DNA from: Clostridia bacterium
GTDB taxonomy: Bacteria; Bacillota; Clostridia; Christensenellales; Maliibacteriaceae
Direction: 5' to 3'
Length of the DNA stretch: 43,923 nt
NCBI GenBank assembly: GCA_017431145.1
Contig: JAFRLQ010000095.1
Span: 1-43,923 of the forward strand
Below the pieces are notes generated by a model, which saw only the letters and a program-made list of their open reading frames with translations, made no database searches and was not told the origin of the DNA. Below are positions 1 through 7,260 of the stretch, one piece after another (the first letter of the stretch is position 1; every line of letters begins with the position of its first letter). Position numbers and translations under genes: made by a program.

Positions 1-1
1 A

Positions 2-874
2 GAGATGGGGCATACGTTTGAGGCGTATGACAAGAATGCGGATCCCGCCGTTCAGACGTCCCGCTGTGCAGGTGCCGACGCGGTCATGCTTGCAAATATG
101 CCGCTGGCGAAAGAAGTGATCGAACAGACGGAAACGCTGAAATATATCGACGTTGCCTTTACCGGGGTGGATCACATTCCGATGAAGGAGGCGAAAGAGC
201 ACGGAATCGCCGTGAGCAACGCATCAGGATATGCGACGCAGGCGGTGGCGGAACTGACGCTGGGAATGATGATCCAGCTGCTGCGTAATGTTGACCTGGT
301 ACAGGAACGCTGCAGAGAAGGAAAGACGAAGGATGGCCTGGTCGGAAATCTTCTCTGCGGGAAGACGGTCGGGATCATCGGTGCCGGGGCCATCGGGAAA
401 AGGACGGCGGCGCTGTGCAAAGCGTTCGGCTGCAGCGTGATCGCATACAGCCGCAGCAAGGTGTGCGATCCTTCGATAGACGAACAGGTCACGCTGGAGG
501 AACTGCTCAGGCGCGCGGACGTTGTTTCTCTGCATGTTCCGCTGACAGATGCGACCAGGGGAATGATCGGAAAAACGGAAATCGGCACGATGAAGGATTC
601 CGCGATCCTGATCAATATGGCGCGCGGTCCGGTGGTGGACAGCAACGCGCTCGCAGACGCACTGAACAGCGGAAAACTTGCTGGCGCCGGGATCGATGTT
701 TTTGAGACAGAACCGCCGCTGGATACGGCACATCCGCTGCTTCATACACCCAATACCGTTGTGACGCCGCATATCGGATTCGCGTCTGTCGAATCGATGC
801 AGCAGCGCGCGCAGATTGTATTTGACAATCTGTTCGCATGGCTGAACGGAGATGTCAGAAATCAGGTCGGCTGA
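2..874 (+). CDS. D-2-hydroxyacid dehydrogenase, 5'-truncated by the window edge
   Basis: NAD(P)-dependent D-isomer-specific 2-hydroxyacid dehydrogenase, interconverting a 2-oxoacid and a D-2-hydroxyacid in the cytoplasm. The visible part has the Rossmann dinucleotide motif GIIGAGAIGKR near residue 122 (counted from the Met at position 5), the substrate-binding Arg in NMARGPVVD, the Glu of DVFETEPPL and the catalytic His of TPHIGFAS, so all family catalytic residues are present. The sequence opens in the middle of the N-terminal catalytic subdomain (the 'GHTFEAYD' region is normally preceded by about 30-40 residues), and the frame stays open to the window edge. The Met at position 5 is therefore probably internal and the gene starts outside the window. 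Substrate (phosphoglycerate, lactate, hydroxyisocaproate and others) cannot be decided. It is followed after 40 bases by a small DUF6440-like gene on the same strand. Confidence 0.9.
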   Translation, partial: EMGHTFEAYDKNADPAVQTSRCAGADAVMLANMPLAKEVIEQTETLKYIDVAFTGVDHIPMKEAKEHGIAVSNASGYATQAVAELTLGMMIQLLRNVDLVQERCREGKTKDGLVGNLLCGKTVGIIGAGAIGKRTAALCKAFGCSVIAYSRSKVCDPSIDEQVTLEELLRRADVVSLHVPLTDATRGMIGKTEIGTMKDSAILINMARGPVVDSNALADALNSGKLAGAGIDVFETEPPLDTAHPLLHTPNTVVTPHIGFASVESMQQRAQIVFDNLFAWLNGDVRNQVG

Positions 875-914
875 ACCTGAAGTTACAAGAAAAAACTTAC
901 GGAGGTTTACGGAA

Positions 915-1106
915 ATGGCAAGAAATGATGACAGATTCCAGGTCGTCTTTAAGGAAGGCTTTCAGCTGAAAGATGAAGGGTTTCGGCAAATCATGGTTGA
1001 CACCCAGACCGGCGTGAACTATCTCGTGTGGAAATCGGGATACGCCGGCGGAATCACGCCGCTGCTGGATCCTGACGGAAAACCGATTGTTACGAAGATC
1101 GGGTAA
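915..1106 (+). CDS. Small DUF6440-type protein (63 aa)
   Basis: A 63-residue soluble protein with no signal peptide or membrane segment. The ATG at 915 is preceded by GGAGGTTTACGGAA, a good ribosome binding site, so this start is preferred over a longer in-frame extension beginning at 852 inside the preceding gene. The composition and the pattern 'RFQVVF..GF...GFRQIMVDTQTGVNYLVW...YAGGITPLLDPDGKPIV' fit the DUF6440 family, small Bacillota proteins of unknown function whose C-terminal half carries a conserved 'D..TGV.Y' and 'GG.TPLLD.DGKP' core. It lies between a 2-hydroxyacid dehydrogenase and a low-molecular-weight phosphatase, all on the plus strand and closely spaced. No function can be assigned. 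The family call is from recalled motif resemblance and was not searched. Confidence 0.8.
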   Translation: MARNDDRFQVVFKEGFQLKDEGFRQIMVDTQTGVNYLVWKSGYAGGITPLLDPDGKPIVTKIG

Positions 1107-1165
1107 CCGATACCGGAGAACAGCAATCCGCAGTGAGATTTGTTTTTTCAGGAGGCTGAGCGCAT

Positions 1166-1627
1166 TTGACGAGGATACTTTTTGTGTGCCATGGGAATAT
1201 CTGCAGGTCGCCGATGGCAGAATTCATATTCAAGGACATGGTACGAAAAAGAGGTCTGCAGAAGTATTACGAGATCGATTCCGCGGCGACCAGCATGGAA
1301 GAGACGGGAAATCCCATCTACTATCTGGCAAAGGCGAAACTGCGGGAAAAAGGCATCCCGTTTACGGAGCATTATGCGCATCAGGTCAGAAAAGGGGATT
1401 ATGACCGGTATGATTACATCATTCTGATGGACAGAATGAATATCCGGTGGCTCAACCGTATCATTCCGAAGGATCCGGACGGGAAGATCCGTCTGCTGCT
1501 TGAAACAAGAACGATCGAGGATCCGTGGTATACACGGGATTTTGAGACGGCATATCTGGATATCGTGGAAGGATGTGAACTGTTGCTGGAAGAAACGGAA
1601 AAAGAGAGATTGTCCGGTATCAGATAA
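1166..1627 (+). CDS. Low-molecular-weight protein tyrosine phosphatase
   Basis: Cytoplasmic LMW-PTP of 153 aa, close to the family's usual 150-160 residues. It hydrolyses phosphotyrosine (and sometimes phosphoarginine) through a cysteinyl-phosphate intermediate. The P-loop C-X5-R-S is seen at the N-terminus as VCHGNICRSPMAE, and the general-acid Asp is in the DPWY motif near the C-terminal third. The start is TTG at 1166, supported by the AGGAGGCTGAG ribosome binding site just upstream; a Met start would cut into the P-loop strand. It is the last gene of the plus-strand group at the left edge and is followed by a terminator shared with the opposing tRNA gene. Target proteins are unknown. Confidence 0.93.
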   Translation: MTRILFVCHGNICRSPMAEFIFKDMVRKRGLQKYYEIDSAATSMEETGNPIYYLAKAKLREKGIPFTEHYAHQVRKGDYDRYDYIILMDRMNIRWLNRIIPKDPDGKIRLLLETRTIEDPWYTRDFETAYLDIVEGCELLLEETEKERLSGIR

Positions 1628-1672
1628 CCGCCGTTTGCAAAGAAAGCATATCCGGTCGGAATTAGACAAACA

Positions 1673-1706
1673 AAAAACCTTGCCCGGTTCTTCGGACAAG
1701 GTTTTT
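1673..1706. terminator. Bidirectional rho-independent terminator
   Basis: AAAAACCTTG at 1673-1682 and CAAGGTTTTT at 1697-1706 form a 10-bp stem extended by CCG/CGG pairs towards the loop. A-runs and T-runs on both sides let it end transcription of the phosphatase gene (plus) and of tRNA-Val (minus), which converge here. Confidence 0.85.
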
Positions 1707-1707
1707 C

Positions 1708-1784
1708 TGGTGGGTCTGAATGGACTTGAACCATCGGCCTCTACGATGTCAACGTAGCGCTCTAACCAACTGAGCTACAAACCC
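1708..1784 (-). tRNA. tRNA-Val (anticodon GAC)
   Basis: A 77-nt cloverleaf on the minus strand with encoded CCA (1708-1710). Acceptor stem GGGTTTG/CAGACCC pairs over 7 bp with one G-U; the D-arm is GCTC...GAGC; the anticodon stem CTACG/CGTAG encloses loop TTGACAT, giving anticodon GAC (reads GUC, Val); the T-arm contains TTCAAGT. The discriminator base is A. It has its own promoter (1798-1826) and a terminator (1673-1706). It lies downstream of folC-valS, whose T-box leader has the matching specifier GUC and acceptor-binding bulge. Confidence 0.97.
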
Positions 1785-1797
1785 AAGCGACTCAATC

Positions 1798-1826
1798 ATT
1801 ATATAAGGAGCGCCGGTTTTTTTCAA
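1798..1826 (-). promoter_or_regulatory. Promoter of tRNA-Val
   Basis: Read on the minus strand: -35 TTGAAA (1826-1821), 17-bp spacer, -10 TATAAT (1803-1798), about 13 bases before the mature tRNA 5' end. Near-consensus housekeeping-sigma promoter. Confidence 0.85.
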
Positions 1827-1868
1827 GTGGATATTTATAATTTTGCTGAAAGCGGAGAAAATATAGCG

Positions 1869-3128
1869 TCAGGACTGCAGAAGACCGAGCACGTGACCCG
1901 CCAGATACAGAGATCCGCAGACGACAAGTACCCCGTGAAGACGGTCTGCGAGATCCTTTGCCGTGAAAAAAGCTTTCGTGGGATCGTCAACGGGGACCGT
2001 TTCGGAGAGTCCGCTGTCGAAAAAGATCTGAGCGAGCCGGTTTGCGGATTCGCCGCGTGGCGGCATGATCTGCGTCGTGAAGGCGTGACTGCAGCACGGC
2101 GCGAGGAAACGGATGCATTCGCCGGTGTTTTTGTCTTTCATCCCGGTATACAGAAGAACGACCGGAACGGAATTGACGAAGGAGGCCAGATAGTCTGCCA
2201 GCATGCGGCAGGCGTCCGGATTATGCGCACCGTCGATCAGAATATTCCCGATCCACTGGCAGCGTCCGTGCCATACCGTTGAGGCGATGCCATGGCGGAC
2301 CGCATCGGAGGATACAGGGAATCCGACGGAGTCTAGGACGTGAACGGCCTGAAGCGCGGTCCCGAGATTCTCCGCCTGATATGCGCCGGGAAGAGAAAGC
2401 AGTGTGCCGTCCGCAAGAACAAATCCGCTTTGTACACAGCGGCCTTCTGCGGGACGTGCGATCGCCAGAGGCGCGTTTTTCTCCAGTGCTGTTTTCCGGA
2501 CGACTTCATAAACGCAGTCTTCGGACTGCGGCGCGCAGACCACAGGACGGTTTTTCTTGATGATACCGGCTTTCTGTGCAGCGATCAGTTCAAGCGTGTC
2601 TCCGAGGATCGCAGTATGATCCAGACTGACGGACGTGATAACGCTGAGTACGGGATCGATCACGTTGGTGGAGTCAAGAAGACCGCCGATCCCGACTTCG
2701 ATGACGGCGATATCCGTTTTCTGCTGTGCAAAATAACAGAACCCGATCGCCGTTACAACTTCAAACTCCAGAGGATGATCATACCCGGCGTTCACAACGT
2801 CGCCGCAGACTTTCCGGACGTGATCCGCGATCAGGATCAGATTGTCGTCCGGGATCTCTGTGTTGTTGATGCGGATGCGCTCATTGAACCGGACCAGATA
2901 GGGAGACGTGAAGAGGCCGGTCTTGTAACCTGCCTCTTTCAGGATGTTCGCCAGAATGGCTGCCGTTGAACCCTTTCCGTTGGTCCCGGCAATATGGACG
3001 GCGGGGAAGGAACGCTGCGGATTGCCGAGGCACTCCATGAAATAACGCATGCGTTCCAGACCGTCTTTTTTTCCTCCGAACCGATTGCAGCTGTGTATGA
3101 ACTGCAATGCTTCTTCAATCGTCTGCAT
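1869..3128 (-). CDS. folC: Bifunctional folylpolyglutamate/dihydrofolate synthase
   Basis: FolC, a cytoplasmic Mur-ligase-family enzyme of 419 aa (usual 410-440). It adds glutamate to dihydropteroate and to reduced folates in an ATP-dependent reaction. The ATP-binding P-loop is HIAGTNGKGSTAA at residues 45-57, followed by the omega-loop region TSPYLVRFNERIRIN. The C-terminal ligase domain contains the DGAHNPDA motif (Mur-ligase C-domain Asp/His). It starts with ATG 3 nt after the valS stop, so it is very likely co-transcribed with and translationally coupled to valS, and thereby under the valine T-box. The ribosome binding site is weak, which fits coupling. valS-folC is a common gene pair in Bacillota. 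Confidence 0.95.
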   Translation of the reverse strand: MQTIEEALQFIHSCNRFGGKKDGLERMRYFMECLGNPQRSFPAVHIAGTNGKGSTAAILANILKEAGYKTGLFTSPYLVRFNERIRINNTEIPDDNLILIADHVRKVCGDVVNAGYDHPLEFEVVTAIGFCYFAQQKTDIAVIEVGIGGLLDSTNVIDPVLSVITSVSLDHTAILGDTLELIAAQKAGIIKKNRPVVCAPQSEDCVYEVVRKTALEKNAPLAIARPAEGRCVQSGFVLADGTLLSLPGAYQAENLGTALQAVHVLDSVGFPVSSDAVRHGIASTVWHGRCQWIGNILIDGAHNPDACRMLADYLASFVNSVPVVLLYTGMKDKNTGECIRFLAPCCSHAFTTQIMPPRGESANRLAQIFFDSGLSETVPVDDPTKAFFTAKDLADRLHGVLVVCGSLYLAGHVLGLLQS

Positions 3129-3131
3129 AGA

Positions 3132-5762
3132 TCACTGCATGTCTTTCAGATCTTCGATCCGTTTGCGGAGCGTTTCGGCAAGTGCCTGATTGTTTTCAAG
3201 CTTTGCCCGCTCATTCATTACGACGTTTTCCGGGGCGCGGGAGACGAAGTTGGTGTTTTTGAGCATGCCTTCTCCGCGACGGATCTCGTTCTCTGTTTTG
3301 CCAAGCTCTTTGGAGAGCCTTGCCAGTTCTTTTTCGATATCGACCAGTTCGCCCATCGGGATGAAGCCTTCCGCCGCGTTCGTTACGATCGCGACGCTCT
3401 TGGCGGGCTTTTCATCCGCGGCATCCATCCACACGACCGTATGGACAGAGGCAAGACGGCGGATGGCGCTTTCCGCGCTCTGGATGCCGGCATCCGTAAG
3501 CGTGCGCAGATGCAGGGACGTCGTCACGCCGGGCGCGACGTTCATCTCGCTTCTCACATTGCGGATCCTGCGGATGATCTCCATGGCGTCGTCCATAGCC
3601 TGCATGGAGGCCTGATCGGAGATGCCGCGCACCTGCGGCCAGGAGGAAAGCATAATGCTGTCGACTCCAGGCAGATAGGACCCGATCTCTTCCGTGACGA
3701 AAGGCATGAAGGGATGCAGCAGTTTCATCGAATCAAGGATGACTGCGTAGAGGACTGCTTTTGCGGCAGCCTGCTGCTCGGGCGTTCCGTCATAAAGGCG
3801 GGTCTTTGCCATCTCGACATACCAGTCGCAGAAATCATCCCAGATAAAGTCGTTGCAGCGCTGGGCAGCCATGCCCAGCTCGTAGCGGTCCAGCATGTCC
3901 GTCACGTCGCTGATCGCCTGATCCAGATGACCCAGGATCCAGTGATCGGAAAGGTCCAGTTCGACCTGATCGAGCGGAAGCACGGGATCGTCTCCGAGAT
4001 TCATGAGCACGAAACGGGCGGCATTCCAGATCTTGTTCGCGAAATTGCGGCCGGCTTCCACGCGTTCCCAGTAGAAACGCAGATCGTTTCCGGGAGAGTT
4101 GCCCACAGCAAGGGAATAGCGCAACGCGTCTGCGCCATATTTTTCGATGACTTCCAGAGGATCGATGCCGTTTCCGAGAGACTTGGACATTTTCCGTCCC
4201 TGGGAATCGCGGACGAGGCCGTGAACGAGGACCGTATGGAATGGCGGCTCTCCCATCTGTTCAATGGAGGAGAAAATCATGCGAGCGACCCAGAAGAAGA
4301 TGATGTCATAGCCTGTTACCAGCACATCCGTCGGGAAGAAGTGTTCCAAATCTTCCGTTTTGTCAGGCCATCCGAGCGTCTCAAAAGGCCACAGGGCGGA
4401 GGAGAACCAGGTATCCAGCACGTCTTCGTCCTGTTTCAGATGTGTGCCGCCGCACTTGGGGCACACGGTCGGCGTTTCTCTGGAAACGGTGATCTCGCCG
4501 CAGTCGCAGGACCACGCGGGGATGCTGTGGCCCCACCACCGCTGCCTGGAGATGCACCAGTCGCGGATGTTTTCCATCCAGTTGTAATAGACGCGGCTGA
4601 AACGGTCCGGGACGAACTTGGTCTTTCCCTCGCGGACAGCGTTCAGCGCGGGTTCCGCCAGAGGCTTCATTTCAACGAACCACTGCTTGGAGATGATGGG
4701 CTCGACGGTCGTATGGCAGCGGTAGCATTCGCCGACATTGTGCGCATAGTCTTCGATCTTGACCATGTAGCCGCCTTCCACGAGATCTGCAACGATCTTC
4801 TCGCGGCAGGCTTCGCGCGTGAGCCCGCGGTATGCTTCGGGGCACAGATCGCTCATCGTCGCGTCGTCGTTCATGATGCGCGGCATTTCCAGATTATGAC
4901 GCAGACCGACTTCGAAGTCGTTGGGGTCATGCGCGGGCGTGATCTTCACGGCACCGGAACCGAATTCCATCTCGACGTATTCGTCGGCGATCACGGGGAT
5001 CGTCCGTCCGGTGAGCGGAAGGATCAGTTCTTTTCCGATCAGATGCTGATAACGTTCGTCTGCGGGATTGACCGCGACGGCAGTATCGCCGAGCATTGTT
5101 TCCGGACGCGTCGTTGCGACGGTGATCCCTTCCGACCCGTCGGCGGCCGGATAATGAATATGCCACAGATGGGAAGCCTGTTCGGTGTACTCCACTTCTG
5201 CGTCGGAAAGCGCGGTCAGACATTCGGGACACCAGTTGATGATGCGGTTTCCGCGGTAGATGAGACCTTTTTTATAGAGACGCACGAACACTTCGGTAAC
5301 CGCTTTGTTGCATCCGGCATCCATCGTGAAACGCTCCCTCTGCCAGTCGCAGGAAGAGCCAAGCTTGCGCAGCTGCTTGACGATGCGGCCGCCGTATGTT
5401 TCTTTCCATTTCCAGGCACGCTCAAGAAACTCGTCGCGCGTGACATCCGCCTTGGTCTTGCCTTCGCTCGCGAGCTGTTCGACCAGTTTGACCTCCGTCG
5501 CGATCGAGGCGTGGTCCGTTCCGGGAAGCCAGAGCGTGTTCTCGCCCCGCATGCGGTGATAGCGTGTCAAAACATCCTGCATCATGTTGTCCAGCGCGTG
5601 TCCCATATGCAGCTGACCGGTGATGTTCGGAGGCGGCATCACGATGGTAAATGTCTTTTTGCCTTTCTGGGGCTCCTGATGGAAGTAGCCGTTCTGCTCC
5701 CATTTTGCATACAGACGCTCTTCCACGGAGGAAGGATCGTAAGTCTTCTGCATGTCTGCCAT
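3132..5762 (-). CDS. valS: Valyl-tRNA synthetase
   Basis: Class Ia aminoacyl-tRNA synthetase of 876 aa, charging tRNA-Val with valine in the cytoplasm. Signature HIGH occurs as HMGH at residues 52-55 within PPPNITGQLHMGHAL, and KMSKS at about residues 524-528 (GRKMSKSLGNG). The editing CP1 domain lies between them and includes the threonine-rich TTRPETMLGDTA segment. A zinc-type CDC...CPKCGG cluster precedes the KMSKS half. The C-terminus carries the coiled-coil tRNA-binding arm (VDIEKELARLSKELGK...). The ATG at 5762 has AAGGAG 11 nt upstream. Expression is controlled by the T-box leader immediately upstream. No truncation is seen. Confidence 0.98.
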   Translation of the reverse strand: MADMQKTYDPSSVEERLYAKWEQNGYFHQEPQKGKKTFTIVMPPPNITGQLHMGHALDNMMQDVLTRYHRMRGENTLWLPGTDHASIATEVKLVEQLASEGKTKADVTRDEFLERAWKWKETYGGRIVKQLRKLGSSCDWQRERFTMDAGCNKAVTEVFVRLYKKGLIYRGNRIINWCPECLTALSDAEVEYTEQASHLWHIHYPAADGSEGITVATTRPETMLGDTAVAVNPADERYQHLIGKELILPLTGRTIPVIADEYVEMEFGSGAVKITPAHDPNDFEVGLRHNLEMPRIMNDDATMSDLCPEAYRGLTREACREKIVADLVEGGYMVKIEDYAHNVGECYRCHTTVEPIISKQWFVEMKPLAEPALNAVREGKTKFVPDRFSRVYYNWMENIRDWCISRQRWWGHSIPAWSCDCGEITVSRETPTVCPKCGGTHLKQDEDVLDTWFSSALWPFETLGWPDKTEDLEHFFPTDVLVTGYDIIFFWVARMIFSSIEQMGEPPFHTVLVHGLVRDSQGRKMSKSLGNGIDPLEVIEKYGADALRYSLAVGNSPGNDLRFYWERVEAGRNFANKIWNAARFVLMNLGDDPVLPLDQVELDLSDHWILGHLDQAISDVTDMLDRYELGMAAQRCNDFIWDDFCDWYVEMAKTRLYDGTPEQQAAAKAVLYAVILDSMKLLHPFMPFVTEEIGSYLPGVDSIMLSSWPQVRGISDQASMQAMDDAMEIIRRIRNVRSEMNVAPGVTTSLHLRTLTDAGIQSAESAIRRLASVHTVVWMDAADEKPAKSVAIVTNAAEGFIPMGELVDIEKELARLSKELGKTENEIRRGEGMLKNTNFVSRAPENVVMNERAKLENNQALAETLRKRIEDLKDMQ

Positions 5763-5781
5763 AATCTGTGTTCTCCTTCAG

Positions 5782-6015
5782 AAAAAATCAATGCCGCTTC
5801 ATCCCTGTTTCAGGACGAAGCGGCGTTCGCGGTACCACCTGAATTGGCGGAATGATTCCGCCCACTTGAATGACGTTAACGGGTCAAGCCGTGCAGACTA
5901 CTTTTCGTTCACCTGCATGCCTCCGGGACGACTTCCGCGCCGCTGACTCCGGATCCTTTCAGCCATGGGATCCTCTCTGATGAAGCGCAAACCGCGTACT
6001 CTTTCCCTTCCTCGG
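5782..6015 (-). promoter_or_regulatory. T-box riboswitch leader of valS (specifier GUC)
   Basis: On the minus strand the leader contains the AGAGAG and GGCTGAAAG elements of distal stem I, the specifier segment GGAAGTCGTCCCGGAGGC with GUC (Val) at 5932-5930, and the T-box AGGTGGTACCGCG at 5840-5828 whose UGGU bulge (5837-5834) pairs with an ACCA tRNA end. These are followed by the intrinsic terminator GCCGCTTC...GAAGCGGC (5824-5793) ending in a T-run at about 5787-5782. Uncharged tRNA-Val should stabilise the antiterminator and allow valS-folC transcription. The outer 5' boundary is approximate. Confidence 0.93.
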
Positions 6016-6037
6016 CGTATCCTGCGATACAGCAGAT

Positions 6038-6066
6038 ATTCTATCATATGGAAATGGCAGGCGCAA
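6038..6066 (-). promoter_or_regulatory. Promoter of valS T-box leader
   Basis: Minus strand: -35 TTGCGC (6066-6061), 17-bp spacer, -10 TAGAAT (6043-6038). It places the transcript start about 15 bases before the first recognised T-box elements. The region between the mrfB stop (6086) and this promoter shows no clear terminator for mrfB. Confidence 0.65.
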
Positions 6067-6085
6067 GAAAGAGCCTGTTTTTTCC

Positions 6086-7255
6086 TTATTTCCGGGGAGC
6101 GTCCTCCTTTGCGTTTCCGCTGCGGAAAAGCTTTTTTTCCAGACGCGCTTTCCGTGCGGACAGTTCTCCGGCGTATTTGTATTTCCCCATATTCGTATCC
6201 AGCGCCTGCAGACAGTAACTGTAGGCGGCGGAGATGTCACGCGTCGTGTGTTCGTGGTATTTCGAAAGCTCGATCATGGCGGGACAGTAGTCCGGCGTGC
6301 GGGCGAGGATCTCCTCCCAGCATGCGGCAGCGGCAGCGGGATCGGTCTTTTTCAGGATCAGAGATCTGTGCCACTGTGCGGGCAGCGCCCACAATCCGTC
6401 CGGAACGTTGGAGAAATAATCCGCGGCGGTGTCCGCGTTCTTCTGGCGCATGTAGTAGCGTCCGATGCTGAACAGATCCGCGTCGGGCTGTGCTTCGGTC
6501 GGTCCCGAGAGCGCCTGGCACATGGCGCAGACGAGCAGCGGCATGCTGACGATATCCTGACGGTTATGATCGAGGATGTCTGTGAGGAGAGCGTCGTCTC
6601 CGGTCCTCGTGAACTGGAAGTACCGTCCCGGTATGAGCGAGCCGTCAAGGTCGTCTACGCGCTCCACACCGAATACACGGGCTTCCAGATTGGACAGCCG
6701 GCAGCTTTCCAGCCGCAGCTTATAGATGCGCCGTGCGGGATGGATGAGATCGATGTGCGTTTCCGGAAACTCTGCCCGGATCCGGTGAAAGACCATCCTC
6801 GTTTCAAGCAGCGGGATATCGAAGGATTTTCCGTTGAATGTGACGACGGTATCGAAGGAGGGAAACAGGTCACGCAAGGCGTTCAGCAGTTCCTCTTCTG
6901 CGCCGAGACTGCGCATCAGAAGCTGACGCACGTGAAAACCGTCTTTGCGGAAGTAGCCCAGTCCGACCAGGAAGGCCTGGACGGCGGCTCCGAAAAGACC
7001 GGTCGTCTCCGTGTCCAGAAACAGCAGCCGCTCCGGGTCTAGCGGCTCTTCGGGCAGATCGTTCAGCCCGTAGAAAAGACGCGCGGATACGTCGCGGAAC
7101 ATCTCCAGACTGTATCTGCCGTATACGGTGTCATAGGGAAAGACGGTCTCCGTGTCATCCAGCGTTTTTTCGCAGACGACAGGCTTCTCCGCAGGCTTGT
7201 TCCAGTCTGCGGAGAGGGAAGACATCATTTTCAGTTTCTGCCGGAAATCGGCCAT
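6086..7255 (-). CDS. mrfB: MrfB-like 3'-5' exonuclease (YprB), RNase H-like
   Basis: Cytoplasmic DEDD-type exonuclease of the YprB/MrfB family. In Bacillus subtilis MrfB works with the helicase MrfA in an excision pathway that removes mitomycin C damage. The first acidic motif is LLFLDTETTGL (about residues 78-87), followed by the second Asp region VVTFNGKSFDIPLLETR and the third acidic region LLTDILDHNRQDIVSMP. The C-terminal part has TPR-like repeats (KNADTAADYFSNV..., DPAAAAACWEEIL). The ATG at 7255 has GGAG 8 nt upstream; an in-frame GTG at 7264 overlapping the mrfA stop is an alternative start (392 instead of 389 aa). Tightly coupled to mrfA, as in B. subtilis yprA-yprB. Confidence 0.88.
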   Translation of the reverse strand: MADFRQKLKMMSSLSADWNKPAEKPVVCEKTLDDTETVFPYDTVYGRYSLEMFRDVSARLFYGLNDLPEEPLDPERLLFLDTETTGLFGAAVQAFLVGLGYFRKDGFHVRQLLMRSLGAEEELLNALRDLFPSFDTVVTFNGKSFDIPLLETRMVFHRIRAEFPETHIDLIHPARRIYKLRLESCRLSNLEARVFGVERVDDLDGSLIPGRYFQFTRTGDDALLTDILDHNRQDIVSMPLLVCAMCQALSGPTEAQPDADLFSIGRYYMRQKNADTAADYFSNVPDGLWALPAQWHRSLILKKTDPAAAAACWEEILARTPDYCPAMIELSKYHEHTTRDISAAYSYCLQALDTNMGKYKYAGELSARKARLEKKLFRSGNAKEDAPRK

Positions 7256-7260
7256 ACCGT

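Noticed and set aside
2994-5855. 953-codon open frame antisense to valS and folC
   Set aside because: It mirrors the codon pattern of valS (HIGH, KMSKS and editing motifs clear on the other strand), has no coherent protein family features and runs across the T-box. Long antisense frames are common in GC-rich genes.
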